Origin: Ostreococcus lucimarinus CCE9901
Lineage: Eukaryota > Chlorophyta > Mamiellophyceae > Mamiellales > Bathycoccaceae
Reading direction: 5' to 3'
DNA: 64,000 bases
Assembly: GCF_000092065.1 (NCBI RefSeq)
Contig: NC_009355.1
Location: 496,001 to 560,000, forward strand
Position 1 is the stretch's first letter, and the number at the start of each line of letters is the position of its first letter. This document shows, piece after piece, positions 29,485 through 37,815 of the stretch. The translations under genes and the position numbers were made by a program. The notes under the pieces are model-generated. The model was not told the origin of the DNA. It did not search any database and saw nothing but the letters and a program-made list of their open reading frames with translations.

Positions 29485-31551
29485 CTAATCGTCCCGGGAG
29501 GACGTACCGCTTAGGGCGGCAGCTTTTAGAGTCTCTATATCTATGGGTATTGCGCTCGTTGACGAAGAAGCGCCGGTGAGCTCGTCGAGGACTTGCGTGA
29601 TAGCGGCTTTGACAACGGTGCGGCGTTCAGGTTCAAGGCCTTCGCAGGCCTCGAGCGCAGCGCCAAGAGAGCGACCTGTGATGGCGACGACTTTACCTCG
29701 AGTCTGCGCCACTAATAAAGGAACGACAATCAACAAAGCTTTTGAGATGTCTGTCGCGGCGCGAAGCTGCTCTTCGAGGCCTTTCTTGTGCACGTGCAGC
29801 ATCGAGCGTTCCGTTTTTTTATTCGGCGCCGGAAGGCGGACTCCAAATAATTCGCAAAGTCTTCCTAGGGAATCCATGACGTCCATGGGTGATTTCTCAC
29901 GACGGATTGCGTCGATTAAGTCGCGACCTAAAGCTTTCGCTTTGTTGCCATCCGAAAAACTTTCCACGATGAATGCACGAAGCTTTTCTGTCAAAGGCGC
30001 TGCGCTATCGCCCTCATCGAAACTCTTTTCGGCTTTCGATCGTAAAAATGCGTCCGCACATGGCACGGCGTATCTTCTGCATGTGTATGTCATGGCGTGT
30101 GAGTCGTGCGACAACACCTCTGCGGTTCCCTTGGAGCATAACAATGCCGTCGGGTACGACGCCAGGAATATCTTCTTTGCCGCGTCGCAAGACATTCTGA
30201 GCTTATCGCCGTGACTCGCTATCGCGAATGAAATGCGTTCTTTAAATGCCAATACTGCCGCAACTTTATGCACTCGCACCAGTTCTTGAATCAAGTCGGC
30301 TTCCACGCCCGGAACGGCGCGTTTGACGGCTGCGATGACGTCTGAATCTCCGACCGAATTTGCCACGAGGAATTCACGCAGCGTGGCAACATCCTTCTTC
30401 TCGTTCTCGCGTATGGCTTTTTCAGCAGCCAATTCCCCGAAGCGTTTAATCGCATCTGTGCACTTTTTGATGAAGGATTTCGTAACCACGTACTCCCTGC
30501 CAAACTCGACATGCTTCTGCAACACACTCGTCTGGGCGAGCGTCTCGGCACAACTTGTCAAGCCTTCCGGTAAGACGTCCGGCGTGTAACAATAGCCATC
30601 TTCGTCGAGCGCTTCTGAGACGGCAGTTTCGAACTGATCTAGAACTCTTTTAGCGACGAAACACGCCGGCGATCCGAACTCCAAGTGTGACTCGTCCGCT
30701 TCTGAGAGAATTTTCTTTGCTTGCTTTGCATCAAAACCGACGCGTGCCGCGGCGTCGACGCTCACAACGCCCATTTGTGCAAACATCTCCAAAAGCTTCT
30801 TGCGCTGACGATCCAAGTGCGCCGCTGGGTACCAAACGCCTCCAGACATCTCACCACTGAGTCTCACCGCTTTCGACTTGATAACTTCGCTCAATACGCT
30901 TCCCACAAGCTGCGCTCTGGCCTCCTCGCCGAGCGCCTCGCGGAGCAGAGCGTCGCGAGAAGTTGGCACCGCACACGCCATCAAAGTCTCACGCACGCGC
31001 GATGTGAGTTTCGCGACGTACTCGGAGGTGTAAACTAAACTTCCGTCCATCTTAACGTCCGACGCGCCGACGACGCGTTCGCGCAAAACTTTCACCACCA
31101 AGTCGGCACCGAGCGAAAACTTACGCGCGACGTCCGAAACAGTCGCCGTTCCGTTTTCGCGCAAAATCTCCTGCGTCTCCCTCGCGACGTCGTCAAAGTA
31201 TCCATCCGTCATGAGTTCCCCCTCCAAGAACCGCGCGCCGCTCGACGCGTTTTCTCGAGCCAAAGCCTTGGCCGCGCGTTCGCACGTCGACGCGTCCACC
31301 CCGAGCGCCGTCGACAACGCCACCACTCCAACGCGCCCTCCGCATCGCTCCACCTCTCGCATCACCTCTTCCCGCACCCTCTCCGTCGTCACGTACGCCT
31401 TCCCATCACCCGCGCGCGTCAAAGATTCGTTCGCCACGACCCCCAGCTCGCGCATCTTCGCGACGAGCGCGACGGCGTGCGCGTCTCGCCACGCGAACGC
31501 CGCGCGTCCCCCCTGTGCGTCCCTCGCGCGAGATTCCTCGACATCTCCCAT
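29485..31551 (-). CDS. UFL1: E3 UFM1-protein ligase 1
   Basis: 688 aa from ATG 31551 (MGDVEESRARDAQ). The N-terminal winged-helix series matches UFL1: GDGKAYVTTERVREEVMREV, CGGRVGVVALSTALGV, then DGSLVYTSEYVAKLTSRVRE. UFL1 transfers the ubiquitin-like modifier UFM1, mainly at the ER-bound ribosome. The presence of the ligase implies the alga retains UFMylation, which is ancient in eukaryotes but lost in fungi. It is divergent from a coiled-coil gene, with 473 bp between start codons. Confidence 0.85.
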   Translation of the reverse strand: MGDVEESRARDAQGGRAAFAWRDAHAVALVAKMRELGVVANESLTRAGDGKAYVTTERVREEVMREVERCGGRVGVVALSTALGVDASTCERAAKALARENASSGARFLEGELMTDGYFDDVARETQEILRENGTATVSDVARKFSLGADLVVKVLRERVVGASDVKMDGSLVYTSEYVAKLTSRVRETLMACAVPTSRDALLREALGEEARAQLVGSVLSEVIKSKAVRLSGEMSGGVWYPAAHLDRQRKKLLEMFAQMGVVSVDAAARVGFDAKQAKKILSEADESHLEFGSPACFVAKRVLDQFETAVSEALDEDGYCYTPDVLPEGLTSCAETLAQTSVLQKHVEFGREYVVTKSFIKKCTDAIKRFGELAAEKAIRENEKKDVATLREFLVANSVGDSDVIAAVKRAVPGVEADLIQELVRVHKVAAVLAFKERISFAIASHGDKLRMSCDAAKKIFLASYPTALLCSKGTAEVLSHDSHAMTYTCRRYAVPCADAFLRSKAEKSFDEGDSAAPLTEKLRAFIVESFSDGNKAKALGRDLIDAIRREKSPMDVMDSLGRLCELFGVRLPAPNKKTERSMLHVHKKGLEEQLRAATDISKALLIVVPLLVAQTRGKVVAITGRSLGAALEACEGLEPERRTVVKAAITQVLDELTGASSSTSAIPIDIETLKAAALSGTSSRDD

Positions 31552-32024
31552 CACGCGCGACGCGCGCGCGACGTCGCGCGCCCCGCAATCGCCCCATCGC
31601 CGGGCGCCGGTCGCCGTCGCGATCGCGCCCGTTCGTCTTCTTTTTTCTCGAACGCGCGCGAAAACGCGTAAAAAAACGCCGATTCCCGTCGCGCGCCTTT
31701 CGGATTTCGCGACGACGGTTCGCGACTCAAATGCGACCCCCTCCCCGCGCGGGGTCCGCGATCGCGCGCGACGCGGCCCTTTCGCGCGCGTGCCGCGACG
31801 CCGCTGATGGGGGCTGGCGTCGCGGGAGAACACCGCGCGCGGTGGTGCGCGTCGTCGGCGCGCGCGGATCGCCCGTCGAGCGCGCGCGCGGTCGTCTCTT
31901 GCGTCGCGTCGCGCGTCGCGCGTATTTCGCGTCGCGACGCGCGCGCGGGCGACGCGCGATCGCGGCGACGATCGAGCGATCGTCGCGAATTCGCGCGCGA
32001 AAACTTTGCGCGATCGCGCGCGCG
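31552..32024. promoter_or_regulatory. Divergent intergenic promoter, UFL1 / coiled-coil gene
   Basis: 473 bp, almost entirely alternating cgcg-type sequence with several gatcgcgcgc units (for example around 31755-31775 and 31968-32024). Open frames cross it on both strands, but they are Arg/Ala-rich and look like base-composition artefacts. No TATA box or intron signature was seen. Confidence 0.5.
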
Positions 32025-33788
32025 ATGGTGACGCCGGTGACGGGGCAAACGGCGCGTGCGGTGGATGAGAGCGAGGAGAACGAGGTCGTTGACGCCGCGC
32101 GCGGTGATGCGCGCGAACGCGCGGCGGCGTTTCGACGAGACGTCGAGATGCGATGCGACGCCGTGCGACGGGACGCGGAAGCCGCGAGCGCGGAGCAGGA
32201 GGAGTTGCGAGCGAAATTGGCGACGACGACCACGGAGAACGCGAGTGTGAGAGAGAGCGAGACGGACACGAAGATTTTGAAGACACCACCGGCGACGCCG
32301 AGCGATTGCGTGCATCTTTCGTTGAATGCGTGCGATTTCAACGTGAGCGCAGACGCGGAGGAGCTCGTCAAGGCGTTGTTGAAGAGTCAACGCGAACGGG
32401 AGAGTTTCGTCGAAGTGGCGCAGGAGACGGGCGCGGCGCGCTCGAAGGGATCTTCGAATAGAAGTGGGCACTCAACTCCGGACGATATCAACTATGGATT
32501 TCACAAAGCGCAGTTGCGCGATGAGTTGGAGAAGATTCGGCGTCAAGTGCTCGAGGAGACGCTCACGCTCGAAGGGCTTCGTCGGGAAACGGCTGAGTTA
32601 CGAACGACGCGCGCGGCGACGTCGAGCGATGAGGCCGTGGTGAAAGACAAGCTCACCAAGACTCGCACGCAGTTGACGCTCCTCGAAAACGAGCAAGCGC
32701 AATTGACGGAGGACCTGGAGTACCAGCACAAGAGTTCCGCGGCGGTGCGCAAGGCGTGTCAGGATGAAGAGCACAGGTTGAGAAAACAGATTGATGAACT
32801 GAGGAAAGAGGCCGCGGATGAGGAGGAACGCGCGATGCAGTTGAAGTCCGATACTTGTATCACCGTGGAAATTCTCGAAGAGCACGAACAGTACATCGAG
32901 AAGGTTAAGGGAAAGTTGGAAGGATTAGAAGCCGAAGTCGAATCAAAGACGAAGCTCTTGAGAGAGCTCGACTGCGATCAAGGTTCGATTGAAGAGGAGT
33001 TGGAAGCGTTGCGGACAAAGCTTAAGGAAGAAAGTGAACTAGGTGACAGATTACGGGCGAAAGAAGCGGAAGATAGAGCGAATGCGCAACGCGCGTTGGA
33101 AGCCATCAAGACTGAGGCTGAAAAACTTAAAGAGGACAAGCGCAGTTACGAAGCCGACATCGAGCGATCACAAGAGGCACTCGCCGAGGCTGTGCACCTA
33201 TTGCAAGTTGCAAAGGATACGGCGGAGCAAGAAATGTCATGGACTGCGAACCCGCTTCGAACACCACCACCGTACCGTCAAGTTGGACATTCTTATGTGT
33301 ATGACAGCGCGCAAAATTCACCGTTGGAAGCCCCGATGCAGGGTGTTCGTTTGTTCGACGACAGCCCGATGATGAAAGTCTCGGCAGAGGACAAAGCGTA
33401 CCATCGTCTGATGATCATGGAAAAAGCGGCAAAAGATGCCGAAGCTCGCAGAATGGCAGCTGAATCCGGCGCCCACACCGCTGAAGTACGCCTGCGAAGA
33501 ATGGTTGAATTTGTCAACCGCCTCGGGCCCTCCGCGACGTCTTCACCATCTCGACCACGCTCACCGCAATCGGGAGACTATGCCATCTATCGTCGGGACT
33601 CTCCGACGAACTCCGTCATAGATTCTCTCGATTCTCTTCGGTTGCAGCTCGCTTCGGCGGTCAAGCAAAAATCTCGAGCGGGACTTGACAAAGTCTCGCG
33701 ACGCCGCGAGAGCGCGCCTCGAGAAGAGCTTCACTTTAAGCTCAATCAACTCATAGATGAGATTGGGAAGACACGTAAGCACTACTAG
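32025..33788 (+). CDS. Coiled-coil protein of unknown function
   Basis: 587 aa from ATG 32025 (MVTPVTGQTARAV). The frame is open far upstream but only in CG-rich promoter DNA. Heptad coiled coil occurs at about 30-80 and 170-410 (LRDELEKIRRQVLEETLTL; LEGLEAEVESKTKLLREL). A proline-rich break with TANPLRTPPPYRQVGHSYV follows, then a second helix and a Ser-Pro-rich stretch with SRPRSPQSGDYAIYRRDSP. A final helix ends LNQLIDEIGKTRKHY. Like the coiled-coil gene at 25470 it combines long coils with an S-P-rich C-terminal region, but no sequence homology between them is evident. Function is unknown. Confidence 0.75.
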   Translation: MVTPVTGQTARAVDESEENEVVDAARGDARERAAAFRRDVEMRCDAVRRDAEAASAEQEELRAKLATTTTENASVRESETDTKILKTPPATPSDCVHLSLNACDFNVSADAEELVKALLKSQRERESFVEVAQETGAARSKGSSNRSGHSTPDDINYGFHKAQLRDELEKIRRQVLEETLTLEGLRRETAELRTTRAATSSDEAVVKDKLTKTRTQLTLLENEQAQLTEDLEYQHKSSAAVRKACQDEEHRLRKQIDELRKEAADEEERAMQLKSDTCITVEILEEHEQYIEKVKGKLEGLEAEVESKTKLLRELDCDQGSIEEELEALRTKLKEESELGDRLRAKEAEDRANAQRALEAIKTEAEKLKEDKRSYEADIERSQEALAEAVHLLQVAKDTAEQEMSWTANPLRTPPPYRQVGHSYVYDSAQNSPLEAPMQGVRLFDDSPMMKVSAEDKAYHRLMIMEKAAKDAEARRMAAESGAHTAEVRLRRMVEFVNRLGPSATSSPSRPRSPQSGDYAIYRRDSPTNSVIDSLDSLRLQLASAVKQKSRAGLDKVSRRRESAPREELHFKLNQLIDEIGKTRKHY

Positions 33789-33884
33789 TTGTTGTTAATT
33801 TAATTAGCGCGATTAACAAAAGCGACACGGATCGATATGCGTCCTCCGTCGCTGCGAGTCGGTTCGTCGCGAGCGAGCGTCCGC

Positions 33885-33928
33885 CGCACGGGCTGCCGCA
33901 CTCGTCCGCGCGCGCGGCAGCCCGTGCG
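33885..33928. repeat. Perfect 15-bp inverted repeat (hairpin) at the PIG-M 5' end
   Basis: Arms cgcacgggctgccgc (33885-33899) and gcggcagcccgtgcg (33914-33928) are exact reverse complements around a 14-nt loop. The structure ends 5 bp before ATG 33933. On mRNA it would form a very stable, GC-rich stem just 5' of that start. Confidence 0.9.
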
Positions 33929-33932
33929 CGAG

Positions 33933-35216
33933 ATGGGCGCGCGTCGAAGGAACGATATGAACATGGCGTTCGTGTGCGCCGTCATCCTTCGCCTCGTCCT
34001 CATCGCTTGGAGCGCGTATCAAGACGCAAACTTTGACGTCAAGTATACCGACATTGACTACTTCGTCTACACCGACGCCGCGCGTCATGTCGTCCGCGGC
34101 GGATCGCCGTATGAACGAGCAACGTATCGATATCCACCGCTATTGGCCGTCTTACTCGCGCCGAACGTGTTGGTGCACGAAATGTGGGGGAAAGTGTTCT
34201 TCAGCACGTTGGACATCGCGGTGGGCGGTTTGATTTTGAAAATCGGTCGGCGACGCGGTATGAACGCGCGAGAGCTCAAATATGCTTTGTGGTGTTGGTT
34301 ATTTAATCCGTTCACGTGCGCGATAAGCACGAGGGGAAGCTGCGAGGCATTGACGGGAGTGTTGATGCTGTTGACGGTTGAGGCTCTCACCGCGGGCGCA
34401 ACGACAAGGGCCGCAATCGCGTACGGATTCGTCGTTCACATGAGGCTGTATCCAATCATACACGCATTGATGTTCGTTGCGTTTCTTAATAAGGATTACA
34501 TGGGCAATCGCGCTTTGTTCGGTAAGCGAGGATCCAAAGCGCTTTCGTGGGTGACGGTAGAAAACGTCAAGTTTGCCGTGGTTTCGTCGGCGACATTTTT
34601 CGCGCTAACGGCTGGTTCGTACGCCGTGTATGGCATGGATTACATCGATGAGGCAATTCTGTATCACGCGCAAAGAAAAGACCATCGTCACAACTTCTCA
34701 CCGGCGTTTTACGGGATATATCTGAGCATTCATCCGACGACGGACGCTCCAGACTTGAACGGTTCAGCAATCGTTCAAACCGCCGATCGGTTGGCTATGA
34801 GTCCGTTGCCCATGCTTACAGTCGTTCTATCACTTGGGTTTGCGTTTGCTAGCGACATGCCTTTCGCACTTTTTGTGCAGACACTCGCGTTTGTAGCTTT
34901 CAACAAGGTGTGCACGGCGCAATACTTTGTTTGGTGGTTCATGCTCTTGCCACTCGTTTTACCATCGCTGATGCGAAGTGCGAATCGAAAACGTGTGGTG
35001 TTCGCCACGCTGATTTGGCTCATCGCCCAGTTACACTGGCTGGCTTGGGCGTACGCCCTCGAATTCAAAGGGGCGCAAGTATTTGAGAGCGTGTGGTTGG
35101 CGTCCATCGCGTTCTTCGGCGCAAACATTTGGCTCTTGTTGAACATCATCGCAGCGTATGCGCACGCACCGATATTTTCCAGAGGTCGCTTGCAGAAGTT
35201 TTCAAAAGTAGAATAG
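33933..35216 (+). CDS. PIGM: GPI mannosyltransferase I (PIG-M)
   Basis: 427 aa from ATG 33933; ATG 33957 and an earlier in-frame ATG 33837 are alternatives. The first lumenal loop holds the acidic signature KYTDIDYFVYTDAARHV, followed by GGSPYERATYRYPPLLA, both diagnostic of PIG-M. About ten hydrophobic segments follow, with FNPFTCAISTRGSCEAL and VVHMRLYPIIHAL conserved. The enzyme adds the first mannose to the GPI anchor precursor in the ER lumen. The 15-bp hairpin lies immediately before the chosen start and argues for initiation at 33933 or 33957, after the stem. Confidence 0.92.
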   Translation: MGARRRNDMNMAFVCAVILRLVLIAWSAYQDANFDVKYTDIDYFVYTDAARHVVRGGSPYERATYRYPPLLAVLLAPNVLVHEMWGKVFFSTLDIAVGGLILKIGRRRGMNARELKYALWCWLFNPFTCAISTRGSCEALTGVLMLLTVEALTAGATTRAAIAYGFVVHMRLYPIIHALMFVAFLNKDYMGNRALFGKRGSKALSWVTVENVKFAVVSSATFFALTAGSYAVYGMDYIDEAILYHAQRKDHRHNFSPAFYGIYLSIHPTTDAPDLNGSAIVQTADRLAMSPLPMLTVVLSLGFAFASDMPFALFVQTLAFVAFNKVCTAQYFVWWFMLLPLVLPSLMRSANRKRVVFATLIWLIAQLHWLAWAYALEFKGAQVFESVWLASIAFFGANIWLLLNIIAAYAHAPIFSRGRLQKFSKVE

Positions 35217-35351
35217 TTCCTTAGCTCCCGATAGCTCTAGCGTTCTCATGATGATTCAATTCATCACCGTTGCCGAAACCTCAAACGAGGTCATTTCGGG
35301 AGAGGCTGACCGCATAATCGTTCGCGCAGCGTCTTCACGAACACTTACGCC

Positions 35352-36302
35352 ATGCTTGCTAGCATCACGACTACACCCCTCATCGTGAGACCGGTGCATC
35401 GCCGCGCGCGCGTCGATCGAACGCGCGTCGTCGCCAGAGACGCCTCATCGCTCGCGCCGAAGAAGGTTCACGAACGCACGCAGGAAATCGCGAGTATCGC
35501 CGCCAAACCTGCGCCGGTGCCGGTAAAGAAGCCGCTCTTCGCAGATGTGTCTCCGGTGCAAGCCTTTGGCGTGGGCGGCTTCCTCGCGGCGGCGATCATC
35601 AAGGGTCACATCGCGGCAAAATCGGGAAGCACACTGCGCAAGACTCGAGCCACGCTGCGCTACTTCGACGCACGAGGCGCGGCGGAGGTCATTCGCACGA
35701 TTTTTGCCGCGGCAAACGTCGATTACGAGGATTATAGATACACCTTCTCTATGGATGGGCCGAAGCCGCAGATCTGTGAGCAGCACGGGGTCGATAAGGA
35801 GGCGGGGATGTTCGATGCGAATCTTAAGCGTCTTCCTGTTCTCGAGGTCCAAGGCGAGATGATCGGGCAGAGCCGCGCGATTGAGCGATTTGTCGCCAAA
35901 GATTTGGGACTCATGGGCAAAGGGAAGATAGACGAGGCTAAAATCGATGCGATTTGCGAACATGTGCGAGATCTGCGGGACGCGTATCAAAAAGCACGCG
36001 GTAATCCGTTCGCGCCGCCGACGCCTGAAATTGAAGAAGCGATGGCGAAGTGGTACGATGAGACGATGAAGACGTGGATGGGCAAACTTGAATCCGTCGT
36101 CGGCGACCAATGGTGCGTCGGAAAAAAGATGTCACTCGCGGATATTGTGCTTTACGTCGCGTTAACGCAGGCCTTCTCCGATGCGGAAAAGGCGGCGGCA
36201 TCGTATGTCGACTGCCCCAAAGTGTCCGCCATAGTCGACAAGGTAGGCGAAAACGCGGGCATTCAAAAATGGTTAGAAACGCGACCGGAGAACCGATTCT
36301 AA
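35352..36302 (+). CDS. Glutathione S-transferase, sigma-like, predicted plastid
   Basis: 316 aa. Residues 1-65 are a basic Ser/Thr/Ala-rich presequence. A hydrophobic helix lies at about 73-88 (AFGVGGFLAAAIIKGHIA). The thioredoxin-fold half (100-180) has LRYFDARGAAEVIRTIFAAA with the catalytic Tyr, LKRLPVLEVQGEMIGQSRAI with the cis-Pro and the glutathione gamma-Glu site. The all-helical half follows, with KMSLADIVLYVAL. The membrane-like helix before the GST fold is unusual. Confidence 0.87.
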   Translation: MLASITTTPLIVRPVHRRARVDRTRVVARDASSLAPKKVHERTQEIASIAAKPAPVPVKKPLFADVSPVQAFGVGGFLAAAIIKGHIAAKSGSTLRKTRATLRYFDARGAAEVIRTIFAAANVDYEDYRYTFSMDGPKPQICEQHGVDKEAGMFDANLKRLPVLEVQGEMIGQSRAIERFVAKDLGLMGKGKIDEAKIDAICEHVRDLRDAYQKARGNPFAPPTPEIEEAMAKWYDETMKTWMGKLESVVGDQWCVGKKMSLADIVLYVALTQAFSDAEKAAASYVDCPKVSAIVDKVGENAGIQKWLETRPENRF

Positions 36303-36424
36303 GACGTCCAAAAGTTCTCGGAATCTTCGCGCAAAAGAGATTCATATCGAGCGAGACTTATTACTCGCCACGTGGCTGAAACGTTTGCAATTATTACAGA
36401 ACAAAGAAAGAGACGCAATCCGTG

Positions 36425-37471
36425 TTAATAATCGTCATCTAGATAGTTGCCGTCGTCGATTCCATCTCCATCGATTTCGTCGTACCCCCACGGACTCGAT
36501 GTCTTGACCGGGGGCTCGCGGGCAACATCGATGATGGCGTTGATGGCGTCGAGGCACTGAAGCCCCTCGGCGTCGTCCGCCGTCGGTCCCGGCTGCGTCG
36601 GCCCGAGCGGTACGCTCGGAGACAAGTCATGCAAAAACCAAGGATGATGGTATATCCCTGAGACAGTTATTCTATTCTTCGGATCGACGTTGAAAATTTG
36701 CGTGAGCAAATCCTTGCACTCGTCTGTCATATTCTGCGGAAGGTCGAATTTGGCCGACAACACGCGCTGCATCATCTTGTGCGAGTTGTTTGGATCTTGA
36801 GGATCCGAAAACGGATATCTACCCACTAACATGACGTACAATAAAACCCCACACGCCCACACGTCCGATGCCGCGCCATCGTACGGTTGCGCCCCGCTAT
36901 ACACCTCCGGCGAAATGTACGCCGGCGTCCCGATTTGCGTCTTTGGCTGACTGTCGAATCCCCCTTTGGAGAACCCAAAATCACAAATCTTCAGCACCGG
37001 CGTCGTCGTGAGATCCACCAGCGTGTTCTCAAGTTTCAAATCTCGGTGCGATATTCTCATATTATGCAAATACTCCACCCCCGAGATCAAGTGTTGAAAA
37101 AAATACCTCGCCTGCGACTCCGTAAAATTCCCTTGCTGCTGCACGTACCCAAACAGTTCGCCCCCCCCGATCGCCTCCATCGCCACCGCCAGGTGCGTCG
37201 GCGTCACCAGCACCTCCTTAAACTTCACGATGTTCGGATGGCTCAGGTTCCGATGATTCGTGATCTCTCGTCGCACGTGTTCGGTGATCTTTTCACCGCG
37301 TTCGATGTACTTCAGCGCGTACATTCGCCCCGTGGTTTTCTCGCGCATGAGTTTCGTGTACCCGTACGACCCGGTGCCGAGCAGGGCGTCGTTCACCGGT
37401 TCGTACCGCGCGTCGTGATCATCGACGTCGACGTCCGCGCGCGCTCGCGTCGCGGTCGCGGGCGTCGCCAT
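36425..37471 (-). CDS. SnRK2-family Ser/Thr protein kinase
   Basis: 348 aa from ATG 37471 (MATPATATR). The kinase domain (about 20-285) has glycine loop LGTGSYGYTKLMRE, YALKYIERGEKI, catalytic ISHRDLKLENTLV, KICDFGFSKGG, and activation loop SQPKTQIGTPAYISPEV, all typical of SnRK2/OST1. The Ser corresponding to OST1 Ser171 is present; the Ser175 position is Thr. The C-terminus is short, first Pro-rich, then acidic (GDGIDDGNYLDDDY), matching the acidic tails of plant SnRK2s. Stress or osmotic signalling is expected. Confidence 0.9.
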   Translation of the reverse strand: MATPATATRARADVDVDDHDARYEPVNDALLGTGSYGYTKLMREKTTGRMYALKYIERGEKITEHVRREITNHRNLSHPNIVKFKEVLVTPTHLAVAMEAIGGGELFGYVQQQGNFTESQARYFFQHLISGVEYLHNMRISHRDLKLENTLVDLTTTPVLKICDFGFSKGGFDSQPKTQIGTPAYISPEVYSGAQPYDGAASDVWACGVLLYVMLVGRYPFSDPQDPNNSHKMMQRVLSAKFDLPQNMTDECKDLLTQIFNVDPKNRITVSGIYHHPWFLHDLSPSVPLGPTQPGPTADDAEGLQCLDAINAIIDVAREPPVKTSSPWGYDEIDGDGIDDGNYLDDDY

Positions 37472-37815
37472 GCCGTCGCGCCGTCGCGACGCCGTCGTCG
37501 CGGTCTGCGCCCCGGGCGCGCGCGACGCCGCCGACGCCGCCGATCGATCGATCGATCGATCGATCGATCGTGGACGACGGTTCGCGATCGGGACGCGAAT
37601 CGACGCGCGCGATATCGACGCGTGTGACGGCGCGCGCGCGCGCGGTGACGGCCAGTGCGCGACGCGCGCGCGAGCGGAGCGTCGAAGACGACGCGCGCGC
37701 GCGTCTGAATCGTCGCGGCGGCGCGCGGTCGAGACGCGGGACGACGGGACGAGGGGAAGGGATACGGCGCGACGCGTCTCGCGGCGACGTCTCGAGCGCG
37801 GGACGAAGGCGCGGG
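37472..37815. promoter_or_regulatory. Divergent intergenic promoter, SnRK2 / DUF3825-like gene
   Basis: 344 bp, CG-rich. It contains the (CGAT)7 tract at 37541-37570 and long alternating cgcg stretches near 37630-37710. Both genes must start transcription here. No TATA box was seen. Confidence 0.5.
37541..37570. repeat. (CGAT)7 microsatellite
   Basis: Seven tandem CGAT units plus CG lie 70 bp upstream of the SnRK2 start codon. The tract is self-complementary, so it can fold as a hairpin or cruciform. Confidence 0.95.

Noticed and set aside
25470-33788. The two unknown coiled-coil proteins as paralogues
   Set aside because: They share only composition (long coils plus S-P-rich ends); no aligned motif was found by eye.
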